Source: Daldinia sp. FL1419 (lineage: Eukaryota > Ascomycota > Sordariomycetes > Xylariales > Hypoxylaceae). From it: 29,012 nt of DNA. Of the stretch, positions 1-10,620 are shown in pieces. The DNA lies in assembly GCA_025201765.1 (NCBI GenBank), contig MU623601.1, positions 1-29,012 on the forward strand, in the 5' to 3' direction. Both the position numbers and the translations under genes were made by a program. A model generated the notes under the pieces. That model was given only the letters and a program-made list of their open reading frames with translations, was not told where the DNA came from and searched no databases. The stretch's first letter is position 1; every line of letters begins with the position of its first letter.

Positions 1-764
1 TTAGAATACACCTGGTGCAATGGAATGCTACTACTATTTAGAATGATTATAGGTTTTAGAATCATTTTGCGGTCTCATAAGGTCCCGGTATGGTAATCAA
101 TTGTAATGACAAAGATGTATGACTTTTCTGTAGTTAGTTAATTTTAATATAATTACTATTGATCTTCTTTGTATTATGACGGAATACAATCCAATTCATC
201 GACCATATGTTACAAAGAGCCAAGGCTCAGGGCTACGGAAAGCGAGCAGAGCATAATAAGAGTTGAGAGGTTTGGGCGTATTGTTATTATTTTAGAAATC
301 TTATTGTCCTTATATAACTAACTATGTTAATAAGACTCTAATTTCGACACTACGACCTCTGGCGCATTCAATCAAGAGACGTACGAAATATGCAGCACTT
401 ATCTTATAGCTTGTTGTAGGAAAACTTCGTCTCGCTAATAAACCAACAATTTCACCAGGAGTATGAAGATTCTCCCATATTCAAAAGCAGACTTGTTATA
501 AAAGCAAAGATAGGTAGTTTAAGCTTTTGATATATTTTAGCTATATTAGTTCATACACTGAGATTACGCGCATCTCGTCTCAATTTTGAATGTCGGGGAA
601 AGCTCATTACGTGTTTAAGAGCCTACCTAATGAACGATAATACATAGTATCATGGCTTGAGTTGAATATTGAATAACCTCTATACCAAGACTCAATGAGT
701 TTAGTAGCGTTAGCACGAAGATGTTAGCTGGGTGAGGTAAGTATCTAGCTGTATTGTACTATAC
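1..764. other. Intergenic flank left of the retrotransposon, no gene seen
   Basis: Base composition is ordinary compared with the following A+T-rich block and G and C are both common, so RIP has not reached here. I found no long open frame, no splice-consistent exon chain and no RNA gene. The last four bases, ATAC at 761-764, are the left target-site duplication of the LTR element that follows. Confidence 0.6.
761..764. repeat. Target-site duplication ATAC, left copy
   Basis: ATAC lies immediately before the TG that opens the left LTR and recurs at 17029-17032 immediately after the CA that closes the right LTR. A 4-bp duplication is within the range for Ty3/Gypsy integration. Confidence 0.75.
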
Positions 765-974
765 TGTGGATCCTGCTGGAAGCACGGACCACCTGGCCCG
801 GCAGAATTGTACACCGCCTAGGGCTAAACCTAGTATAAATATCCATACCACAAACCTAACATAAATTCCTAAAAAATATACAATCAGTTTATCATTAATA
901 TAAACTTATTTAAACTTCAATTATTACATAATAATTAATGCCCCAAATTTTAAATAAAACCACTTAAACACACA
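765..974 (+). repeat. 5' LTR of the Gypsy element (210 bp)
   Basis: Starts TGTGGATCC and ends in CACACA. It aligns base for base with 16819-17028. Its first two thirds (to about 900) keep C and G where the other LTR has T and A. Its last third is mutated where the other LTR is intact, so the left edge of RIP runs through this LTR. Confidence 0.85.
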
Positions 975-3697
975 AATAATTATTTATATTAATAAATCAT
1001 TAAAACAAATAATTTAATTAATTATTTTTAAATATTTACATATTAAAAACAATTAAAAAAACATATACCTTCTTTATTAAAAATTTTCATTACCTTATTA
1101 CATTATTACAACCAAATATAACATCCAAAAATAAAAATAGAAAATCCTCTAGGATTATTATTAATCCATTTATTAATCCCATTAATAACTATAATTCAAA
1201 AATTATAATATCAATTATAAACAAACACTTAAACATTATAACTAATGTAATACAAAGTACAATTAACAATTATATATAAAACAATAATTTCCAAACCTTT
1301 TAAAATTATATAAAAATATAATTTACCCAATTAATACATAAATTTAATTAATTTAATAAAGGTAAAAACATAATCAATAAAGGTAAAGCCAATATATCAA
1401 CTACTATAACTAACATACCAAACCCAACATATCAAACTACCCAGAACCAATTCATAAATAATTAAATTAATTTTAATCGGATGAGTTTCTTAATTATTAA
1501 CATAATCTAATAAAAGTAAAAAATTAAAGAAATATAACTTAATATTATTTTAATAATAAAAATTAATTACTTTTTTCATTATGAAATAAAGAATAAGGTT
1601 ATATTCCCATTACATTTTAAACTAACATAGGCTAATAATACAATATTTAATAAACTACATAATATACAAGACCAACTAAAAGTAACCTTAATACCCTATA
1701 AATTATAAATAATCAGAATATTAATTAAATTAATTAAAAATTTTTAATAAATTATTAAATAAATGTAATAAATTTTACCTAATTAATTAACTTTTATAAA
1801 AGCAATCATATAAATCCTTAACACTTACCATATATTATCTAACCTAATTATCACATTTTCAACCTTTTTACCCTATTAAAATAAAATTATAATCAATTTT
1901 ATAAAATATATATATAATAATTTCTATAAATTCCCCATTTTAAATTATAATATATCCCAAATTTATAAAATATTAATACACCTCTTACGTACACATATTT
2001 CTAACATTTAACAAACATATTAAAACCATATACCAAAATAATTTACCTAAAAAATAATAGAAAAAGTAATTCGCTGAACTACTACAGTAGCACAAATAAC
2101 CATAGAAAACAAAATCTACAATACATCAGCAGCTATAATCAAACTACAGGGCGCTATTGTACCATTTTATAAACTAAATATTTTAAACATTATTCAAAAT
2201 AAGTTTAATAATGTTAAAATAATATCATTAAATGTATACAAATCTATTCCAATTGTTATATAAAAAGTTATTATTTTAAATCTATAAAGTAATAATAAAA
2301 AAATTTATGTAACTAAGGAAGATGGTTATATAATTAGAATTAAAAATAGATTCTGCTATATATATTACAAAAAAAGTTATTAGGTTAGAAATTATAAATA
2401 AAAGTTTTATAATAATGATAATAAAGGCAAAAAAATTATTTTAAAAGGCATATTATATAAAAACAATAAAAAATATATATATTTTATTAAATAAATTAAA
2501 AATGCATTAAATTAGAAATGTAAAAACAGTAAAAAAGTATATGTTGTAATAGATAATAATGGTAATAAAGATGATGATTAAGTACAAGCTAATTTATTTA
2601 ATAAGGAGTTCCTTAAGGTATAACTATCAAAATTATTTAATTATTTTAAGGTTAAAGATGAATAGGGACATTGTATTTATTAAGTGGTAATAAATGTTAA
2701 TAAAAAACTATAATTAAAATAAAATAAATTTATATAAAAAGGTTATAGTAAAAATTATAATATTTTTAAAATATATATATATAATAACTATAATTTTTTA
2801 GTTTTTTTTAATTATAAATATTCTTTTTATTATATTTTAGAATTTTTTACAATTAAAATATAAATCTATAAATTACCTAATTTATCTATTATAATCAAAA
2901 TTAATAATAAAGGATTGTGTATCTTATATAACATTATTATATATGGTAAATTTAAAATTAAAAATAACTATAGTGTTACTTTTGTTGTTTTAGTAGGTGT
3001 TATACCTAATAACACATTCTCTAACAATTTTATTATTAACAAAAAAATTTTTTATAAATGGGATATCTTTTATAATAGATTATATTAAAATTAATCTTTA
3101 AAATTTATAGGATATAAAAATAGGTTAATTATTAAATTTATACAAAATCTTCCAACTTACACCATAATAAAAATTACATATAAAATAGGTAATATACCTA
3201 AACACATTAAATGATATAAGAATATATTAATAAATAATTCTAAAATTTAAATATATTTATAAAAATATAAAATTAAATTTATAATATTATTTAATCTATC
3301 AAAATACCATATAAATGTCCAGATTAAAATAAAATATAAAATTAATATAGGTAATAATTTATTAATTAAATTGCCTTTATAATAGTATAATTTCTAATAA
3401 AAATAAACCTTATAAGAATTTATTAAAAAATATAAGGATAAAATCATACACCAAAATAAAAATCTATAGGTATTTCCATTTCTTTTAATATCCAAAAAGG
3501 CCCCAAATTAAATAATAATACCAAAGAAAAATAATCTAAATATAATTTAATATTTTTATTATAACTATCATAAAATAAATAAATAAACTAAAAAAAATAT
3601 TTATTTATTACTTAATTTTTAAAATTAAATATAAAAAATAATAAACCATAAATAAATAATATTTATTAATTTAAAAAATAATTTTTAATAATTATAT
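975..3697 (+). pseudogene. Gypsy internal region, gag/protease expected, unreadable
   Basis: By position this stretch between the 5' LTR and the RT remnant should hold the primer binding site, gag and protease. I see only heavily mutated A+T-rich sequence: 975-2070 is strongly G-poor, and about 2270-2800 is C-poor. A fairly long readable + frame runs around 2880-3170 with few stops, but I cannot match it to a family. No primer binding site is recognisable. Confidence 0.4.
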
Positions 3698-3868
3698 ATC
3701 TGTGCAAAAGATTGTAAAAAAATTACATTTATAATATTATTCAAAATATTTAAATGAATAATTATACCATTTGAATTAATTAATATACTAATAATATTTT
3801 AAACATTTATTAATAAAATTTTAAATAAATTTTATAAATAATTAATAAATATTTTTAATAATATTTAT
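3698..3868 (+). pseudogene. Gypsy reverse transcriptase remnant, palm part up to the active site
   Basis: The + frame ending at 3868 reads IIIPFELINILIIF, stop, TFINKILNKF and then INIFNNIY. This corresponds to the Ty3/Gypsy RT stretch usually written VMPFGLTNAPATFQ, FIN-VL and YLDDI. The two catalytic Asp appear as Asn (D to N), which is the expected RIP change of GAT/GAC to AAT. Stops replace Trp or Gln. The frame is cut here by the insertion beginning at 3869 and resumes at about 6272. Confidence 0.75.
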
Positions 3869-3912
3869 CCAGGACGAAGTCTGGTGTATTATACTGAAAC
3901 TCTTCCAATAAA

Positions 3913-4007
3913 TTACTATGGGAAATTAATAAGAAATTAATAAGTAATTAATAATAATTGATAAGAGCTGATAAGAGCTGATAAGGTGGTTGATAAGTTG
4001 ATAAAGG
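3913..4007. repeat. Short tandem AATAAG/GATAAG repeats near the element's left end
   Basis: Units of about 10-11 bases repeat, first as AATTAATAAG-like and then as GCTGATAAGA-like, with five GATAA cores between 3959 and 4005. Copy 2 has the same array at about 13660-13745, reduced to AATTAATAAA by G-to-A changes. Confidence 0.7.
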
Positions 4008-4109
4008 GTAAAAAAATACACTAAAAATTTAAAGTTTAAGAAAACATTTATGATTGGGTACATCCTTTTCATTAGTAAAAATTTGAACTGATCAGATAGG
4101 AAAATAACT

Positions 4110-5760
4110 TCTAAAGAAGCTTTAATAGCTCTTGCAGGATATACCCTAACCCTACACTTTTATCATACAAATCTCTATGGAAAAACTGATGATTCTATGC
4201 TTGAGAACTTAAACTAATCAAACAAAAAAACAACTTTTAAAGGTCTATACATTAAACATAAGCTCTAATTAAACAAGAACTCCTGCAGGACATACCCTAC
4301 ACTTTATCGTACAAATCTCTATAGAAAAACTAATAATTCTATACTTAAGAATTTGAACTGATCAAACAAGAAAACAACTTCTAAAAATTTATTTATTTAA
4401 ACAGGAACTCTAATTGAACAAAGGCTCTAATTAAACAGGAACTCTAATAGCTCCTGCAGGATATGCCCTACAATTCATCGTACAAATCTCTATAAAAAAA
4501 CTAATAATCAGGTACATCCTAACTTAGGCTGATCAAATAGGTAAACAACTTCTAAGGGTTTATACATTGAACATAAACTCCAATTGAACAAGAACTGGAA
4601 TTGAACAGGAACTCCTGCAATTTTATCGTACGAAACTCTATAGAAAACTAATAATTCTATACTTAAAAACTTAAACTAATCAAACAAAACACAACTTCTA
4701 GAGATTTATTTACATTAAATAAGAGCTTTAATAGCTCCTGCAAGATATGCCCTAACCCTACACGTTTATCGTACGAATCTCTATGGAAAAACTAATGATT
4801 CTATACTTAAAAACTTAAACTAATCAAACAGGAAAATAACTTCTGAAAGCCTATACATTGAACATAAGCTCTAATTAAACAAGAACTCTAATTGAACAAA
4901 AGCTCCTACAAGACATGCCGTAACCCTACACTTTTATCGTACAAATCTCTATAGAAAAATTGACGATTTTATCCTTAAGAAATTGGGCTAATCAAACAGG
5001 AAAACAATTTTTAAGGGCCTATACATTAAACATAAACTCTAATTAAATAAAAGTTCCTGCAAGACATACCCTGCAGTATTATCGTACAAAGCTCTATAAA
5101 AAACTAATGATTCTATACTTAAGAATCTAAGCTAATCAAATAAGAAAACAATTCCTAAAGGCCTATTTATATTAAATATAAGCTCTAATAGCTCTTGCAG
5201 AATATGCCCTACAGTTTTATCGTACAAATCTCTATCAAAAACTAAAAATTCTATGCTTGAGAACTTGAGCTGATCAAACAGGAAAACAACTTCTGGAGGT
5301 TTATTTATGTTGAACAGGAGCTCTAATGGAACAGGAGCTCTAATAGCTCCTGCAGGATATGCCCTAACCCTACACTTTTATCGTACGAATCTCTATGAAA
5401 AACTGATAATTCTATCCTTGAGAACTTAAGCTGATCAAACAAGAAAACAACCTTTAAGGAACTCTAATAGCTCCTGCAGGACATGCCCTGTAGTTTTATC
5501 GTACGAAGCTCTATGGAAAACTGACAATTCTATGCTTGAGAGCTTGAGCTGATCAAACAAAAATCAACACTTAAGGGCCTATATATTGAACATAAGCTCT
5601 AATTGAACAGGAGCTCTAATAGCTCCTGCAAGATATGCCCTAACCCAATACTTTTATTGTGTGAAGCTCTATGGTTTTAAAAATTGACAATTCTATATTT
5701 AAGAACTTGAGCTGATCAGACAAGAAAACACTCGAAGGCTTATTTACGTATCAAAAAGCC
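4110..5760. repeat. Irregular tandem array, units about 120-170 bp
   Basis: Each unit contains the same landmarks in order: TAATAGCTCCTGCAGGA, GCCCTAACCCTACAC, TTTATCGTACGAATCTCTATGG, ATTCTAT.CTTGAGAACTTGA, CTGATCAAACAGGAAAACAA and ACATTGAACATAAGCTCTAA. The TTTATCGTAC landmark occurs near 4159, 4310, 4477, 4621, 4767, 4933, 5078, 5216, 5377, 5497 and 5653, with one more outside the array near 5946. Confidence 0.8.
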
Positions 5761-5781
5761 TATAGAAGGGTTAGATTGGCG

Positions 5782-5794
5782 GACTTCGTCCTGG
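5782..5794. repeat. 13-bp inverted copy of the element's left end
   Basis: GACTTCGTCCTGG is the exact reverse complement of CCAGGACGAAGTC at 3869-3881. Copy 2 has the same arrangement (13607 and 15176-15188) with one base altered by a transition. Together they bound a 1.9 kb segment like terminal inverted repeats, although the shared block continues a further 470 bp. Confidence 0.8.
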
Positions 5795-6271
5795 GCCTAT
5801 CACCCCAACTTATTGCTATAGAAAAACTAATGATTCTATATTTGAAAACTTAAACTGATCAAATTGGAAAATAACATTTAAAAACTTATTTATATTAAAT
5901 ATAAACTTTAATTAAATAGGAGCTCCTATAGGACATGCCCTACAATTTTATCGTATAAAATTCTATAGTTTTAAAAACTAACAACTCTATACTTGAGAAC
6001 TTGAGCTGATCAGATAAGAAAACACCTTTTAAGGGCTTATTTACATATTAAAAAACCTATAGAAACCTTAGAAAGGTTGGTTCCATGGAGGCTAATAAGG
6101 TCTTGCAGCTTCAATTACGTAATTACATTATTCAATTACGTAATTACGCTACAGCCCTCTATAACCCCCCCCTTTAAAAAAAAAAAAAAAACTTATGTAA
6201 TTAGGGTGATTCAATTATAAAAATAATTAAAAAAGAAATTTAATTAAAAACATAAGAATAATTTTATATAA

Positions 6272-7072
6272 GTTAATATTAAAGAATAATTATATAAATA
6301 AATAATATTTATATTTTAGTAATTAATGGATTATAATATATTTATTAATAATAAAAAAAAATTTTTATTTATACAAAAAGATATATTCTTAAATTTTATT
6401 ATTTTAGAATGAAGTATTAAAGCTAATTTAACCAAAATTACAACTATTTAGAAGCATTTTATACCTTAAACTATAATAAAAATATAAGTATTTATTAATG
6501 TTATAAATTATTTTAAAAATTTTATTAATAAATATTTATGCCTTATTGTATTATTAATAACTTTAATGGGAAATTAGTAGAAGAATATATTGGTTAAGTT
6601 AACAAAAAAAATTAAATAAGTATAATATAAAATATATAAATATATTATTATTATACTTATAATATAATAATTTAATTAAAAATTACTTATTATATTAAAA
6701 TTAAATATTAATAAAAGATATATGGAAGTAGTATTATTATAACCTTACCTATATAATAATTAATGAGTCCTATATCTAATAATTTACTTTTTTAAGATTT
6801 TAATAGCGATATAGTAATGCTATCCAATATAAAAATAAAAATTGTTTGGAATTATATTCTTATTGTAGTATTGGTATTATTGGGTTAAAGGAGGTAATAT
6901 TACCGTAATTATAGACTATAAATCATTAAAAATAATTAATAATAAGGTTAAATAATTAATTTAAATTTTACATTTTCTTAATTTTATTAAATATTATAAT
7001 ATATATATTATTTATAAACTAAAAAAAACCAATATTTTGATTGATTATTTATTTAGGCTGTTAAAAACAATA
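6272..7072 (+). pseudogene. Gypsy RT C-terminal part and RNase H remnant
   Basis: This continues the RT frame broken at 3868. The frame from 6272 reads NIKE, then LMDYNIFINNKKKFLF and IQKDIFLNFIILE, then SIKANLTKITTI, matching the Gypsy RT thumb (FLGF-IS-GI--DP-KI--I). At about 6488 VFINVINYFKNFINKY matches the FLGF-NYYRRFI motif. From 6842 the RNase H part appears: LFGIIFLL, then WVKGGNITVIIDYKSLK and KLKKTNILIDYLFRL, equivalent to ELLAIV-AL, V-TDHKSL and YRPGK-N--ADALSR. In-frame stops are RIP-type. The spacer and start of integrase (7073-7248) are unreadable. Confidence 0.75.
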
Positions 7073-7248
7073 TATATTAAATTTTATTTAATAACTAATA
7101 AAAAATAATAATGCATTATAAAACATTTGTATAAATTGAATTAATTTAATTTACAAATAATATATAAATATTTAAAATTAAATATAAAATAATTTTTATA
7201 TTTTAAAAAAAAATAGATTCATAATTATTTTATAATATATAAAAATAG

Positions 7249-7253
7249 ATTGC
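7249..7253. repeat. Target-site duplication ATTGC, left copy of the Copia element
   Basis: ATTGC precedes the TG of the left LTR, and ATTAC (13451-13455) follows the CA of the right LTR. The single difference is G to A, a RIP-type change, so a 5-bp duplication is likely. Confidence 0.65.
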
Positions 7254-7458
7254 TGTTGGTAGGTATGTATGTAAGATAAAAGTAAAATAATAATAAAGTA
7301 AATAATAATAGGGGTAAGATTGGTATATTATAGTTATTTAAAGAAGAAAGTTATTTAGGAAAGATAAGTAGAAAATTTATTTTTATATAATAATAGATAT
7401 ATAAATATTTCTTAAGGGTTATATGTTAGATTTAAGGATATAAATTATTTAATCATTA
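7254..7458 (-). repeat. 3' LTR of the Copia-type element
   Basis: Begins TGTTGGTAGG on the + strand and aligns with 13246-13450, with transitions as the prevailing difference. Similarity stops at 7458/13450, which sets the LTR end. Confidence 0.75.
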
Positions 7459-8759
7459 TTTATTTTATTTTTTTTTTGTAATTATATTATAAATTTAACA
7501 TTTAATTTTCACTTTATTTATCCTTTTAATTATAAATTAACCTAATTATTTTTCATTAATATCTACATGGCTTTATTTAAAGATGCCTTTGTTATGGTGT
7601 TTGTAGGATTATACGTACCATAGATCTACTAAATATTGTTAATTTTCTGGTTTTTATATAATTATTATAAAGTTATTAAATTAATTATTAATCTTTTTTC
7701 ATTAATATTACTTATTTAAACAAAGCATTAGTATAAGAAAAATGAGTTAATATATAAGATTAATAAAACTTTGGGTAATAAGAGGCGTTTTAAGATGGTA
7801 TTGATTATATAGTGGATAATATATTTAATATTAAAATTTTGGATTATTTTATAAATTTTGTTGGTGAGTATGTTTTGGGTGATATGTTTATATTTGGTGG
7901 ATAATTAATAAATAATATTACTAATAATTTGGATTTTATTATTTTGGTTGGTTGGTTCTTTATTATTTAATATAATGATATAATTAATTTATAAATTTAA
8001 ATCTTTATTGTTTATAAATAAACCATTAATAAAGATATATAGGTATAAATTTTAAGAATTTAGGTTAATATAATTAAGTTTTTGTAATTAATTATCCATT
8101 TATTACTTAATTTGGGTGTTAAAAACTTTTATTTTTTTAAGGTTTAGTTCTAAATGTTAAGTTATTATTAAATAATTGAAGGTTATTTTAGGTTGGTAAA
8201 TGGAAGAAATGTATATTCTTTATGCCCATTGTTTAATAAATTTTTTGGTTATATCTGGTAATTTTACATTTAATTATTCAAGTTTTTCAATTTATTCTTT
8301 TTATATAATAATTATATTATAGTTTTCTTTGTAAATAATAAAATGTAAATTATTAAAATTTTTGGTTTTAATATCCAATATCTTTTAGGGGCGTGTTTTA
8401 ATCCTGGCTTTAATGAATACCTTATCTTCTATTATTAAGAATTTTATAATGTTAATATTTAAGGTATTATTTGTTTGAAGGCTTGTAATTTTAAATAAGA
8501 TTATATTTGTTATTAGTAGGTATAAATTAAATATTAACAATTTTATGTTAAATTTTTATTAATAATAATGTAAATAAGTTTTAAATTAATACATCCTTAA
8601 TTTAGTTAAGTTATATAGTAGTTTAATAATATGTAATAATATTTTTTTAAGGTATTTATTTTTTAATTTTATTAATAATTATATAAATATTATTTATTAT
8701 ATAAATATTTTAAATTGGGTGTATATTATGATAATGTTCTTTATTATAATTTTTATGCT

Positions 8760-9010
8760 TTAATGTTGGAGAATTGGAGTTAAGGTTAGAATGAGGTATT
8801 AATTTGTTTTTTGGATGGTAAGGGTATATATTATGATAAATTTTTTATTGGGGTTGCCATAATTTTGGATAATAAATTTTGATTTTTTATAGGGTGTTAG
8901 TATATTTTTTTCTTTTATTTTATGGATTATTTATGATTTAAAGATTGTTATTTTTTGGTAAATTGATGTATTATATATTTTGAATTGTAAAATTTTTTTA
9001 TTAAATAATG
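8760..9010 (-). pseudogene. Copia-type RT remnant, N-terminal part
   Basis: The - strand reads LPYK-type text with the sequence TPYKKSKFIIQNYG, NPNKKFIIIYTLTIQKTN. This lines up with the conserved RT entry of this fungal Copia group (pattern -YEKSRLVVQAY-D and L---PT-QR-SQR). Upstream on the same strand, IFKS, stop, IIHKIKE corresponds to IFGSRFVDEIK. The rest of RT and RNase H (8760 to 7460) is too mutated for me to read. On the + strand this stretch is strongly C-poor. Confidence 0.65.
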
Positions 9011-9219
9011 TATTAAATTTTTTTATATTTAATATTTTGTATGGTTTTTTTATGGTAACGATCTTTCTTGTTGTGTGTAGTTGAAGTATTAAGGTTAAAT
9101 TGTTTTATTTTTTATTATTAAAGTATAAAATATTAATATGTAAAAGATTGTTGGTATGTATAAGGTTTTCTTTTAAGATTATTTTATAATTATTTGGGTT
9201 AAATATAAATTTAAGTAAT

Positions 9220-10216
9220 TGTATTTGGAGTTCTTTAGTGGGTATTGGGTTATTTTTAGGTTGAGTGTAGGGTTTGATGTAAGAATTCCAGAACGTAGAT
9301 GTTCTTCTAAATGTGTTGGATGTTATAGTGATGTTTTTGTTGGTAATTGTAATGATTTTATAAGGGCTTTTTTATCCACCTTTTTTTTGGTAGATAAGAA
9401 TTTTATTATTGATGGGTAGAGATATAGGTAACGTTTTTGTGGTGTTAAGGTTATTATGAGTATTAAGTGTGTTTTGAACAGAGCGTTGTAATTTGATCTT
9501 TTTGATTTTAGTTATAGCCTTTTGTATTGTTAGGGCATAATAAATCTGGGTAGGTGTAGGCAGTAAATTCATATTAATTTTGGGGTAGGTTTTAAAGATA
9601 AGTAATATAGAAATTAATCTGTTGGAATTGGTTATATTATTAATTATTTTTATAATTATTTATAGTTATATTACCTTTAAATTAAAATTTTAGAGTTTAT
9701 TTATAATTATTTTATAAGTTTGGTGGATTGGATTGTGGTACCCTTCTACTTTACTGATAGATTAATGTATTTTAACTAGTATTTAATAATATATAATTCT
9801 AGTAACGCATATTTTATTTCAAAATTTTAAATTATCAAAATTTATTCCTGCATCATAGGAGATAATATTTGAAGGGTTAAAATAAATATTAATCTAACAT
9901 TTTTTTAATATTTTTTACATTTCTTTAACTATAATGCCTTTTATAAATTATATTATTTGGAAATTAGTGGCAATATTGATTATATATAAGACTAATTATT
10001 TTTTTAAATATATAATATTAATAATCATTTTGTAATTAAAATCCATATTAAGGTCCTTAAAAATAAACCTAAACTTTTATAAATCTTTATTTTTAATTTA
10101 ATAATAGTGGTAAAATTTATTAATTTTTTTAAAATTATTTATATTAATATTATAGTTAATCTTATTTAGGAAATTATAGAATTTTTTAATTATAAAATAA
10201 TTAAAATGGGTATGCA
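9220..10216 (-). pseudogene. Copia-type integrase remnant
   Basis: Read from 10216 downwards: LHTHFNYFIIKKFYNFLNKI matches the LHRRFGHPSV---L-NLL zinc-binding start; FKFIFKDLNMDFNY and INIIYLKK match the first catalytic block with its Asp changed to Asn; SYDAGINF (about 9850) is the second catalytic block with Asp kept; VEGYHNPIHQTYKII matches VERYHGPLRRAYQI with the catalytic Glu kept. The C-terminal part is the 66-codon open stretch at 9572-9372 (ITKIKKIKLQRSVQNTLNT and ISLPINNKILIYQKKG). It continues to SPYKIITI and RRTSTFWNSYIKPY near 9270. Stops and D-to-N changes show RIP. Confidence 0.8.
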
Positions 10217-10299
10217 AATATTGTAACTTTGTTTCTGTGAAATAAGTAACATTATTCAAATAAAACCATAAATGTTCCTATTTTTGTTTAATATTGATT

Positions 10300-10620
10300 G
10301 TTACACCATTCTTATATACTAATTAATTAATAATATTATTGAAATATATTTTTAAATAATTTATATCCTTAATTAAAAGGAAGAACGGTATATCTGATTC
10401 TATGATATGGAAATCTACGTTATTAAATGGGGTATTAATTATAATTATATTTAATAATTTAATAAGAAATCCATCTCCAAACCTAATATTGGCTTTTTTA
10501 ATACAGGTACAATCTATCTTAAACTTCTGATTAAGATATTTATTAATAAAAATAAAATATTATTCTTTACCTGTTATTAAAATATAGGCAGTTCCAATAT
10601 CTGATATAATACCTTAAAAC
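10300..10620 (-). pseudogene. Copia-type aspartic protease remnant
   Basis: The - strand frame starts GIISDIGTAYILITGKE, matching the protease active-site block (G-MIDTGAAG-STAG). It goes on to IRFGDGFLIKLLNI and INTPFNNVDFHII and then IPFLLLIKDINYLKIYFNN, equivalent to I-FG-G, V-TP-G---FHV and TPFL-CL-DMD-L---L-N. It runs without a gap into the integrase remnant, as expected for one polyprotein. Confidence 0.7.

Larger units (their letters stand above)
3869..6262. mobile_element. Tandem-unit repeat element of unknown type, copy 1
   Basis: A 2.4 kb block shared in direct orientation with 13607-15670. It begins CCAGGACGAAGTC; similarity to copy 2 ends within the last bases before about 6266. 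Four parts can be seen: a leader with 10-11-bp AATAAG/GATAAG repeats (3913-4007), about 11-12 irregular tandem units, an inverted copy of the first 13 bases at 5782-5794, and a tail with AATTACGTAATTAC duplications (6112-6146), a C run and an A run. It splits the Gypsy RT right after the YxDD position. TTA or TTTAT occurs at both edges and may be the target duplication, but this is ambiguous. I see no coding frame. It is less mutated than its surroundings. Class unknown: possibly a non-autonomous DNA transposon. Confidence 0.65.

Noticed and set aside
4110..5760. CRISPR-like array of repeats and spacers
   Set aside because: Units are long, irregular and similar along their whole length, without unique spacers, and the genome is fungal.
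3869..6262. Helitron
   Set aside because: Although the block is preceded by AT and begins TCC, I see no CTRR end or clear 3' hairpin followed by T, and no Rep/helicase remnant.
9219..9419. 66-codon open frame on the + strand
   Set aside because: It is antisense to the Copia-type integrase C-terminal remnant, which is readable on the - strand at the same place.
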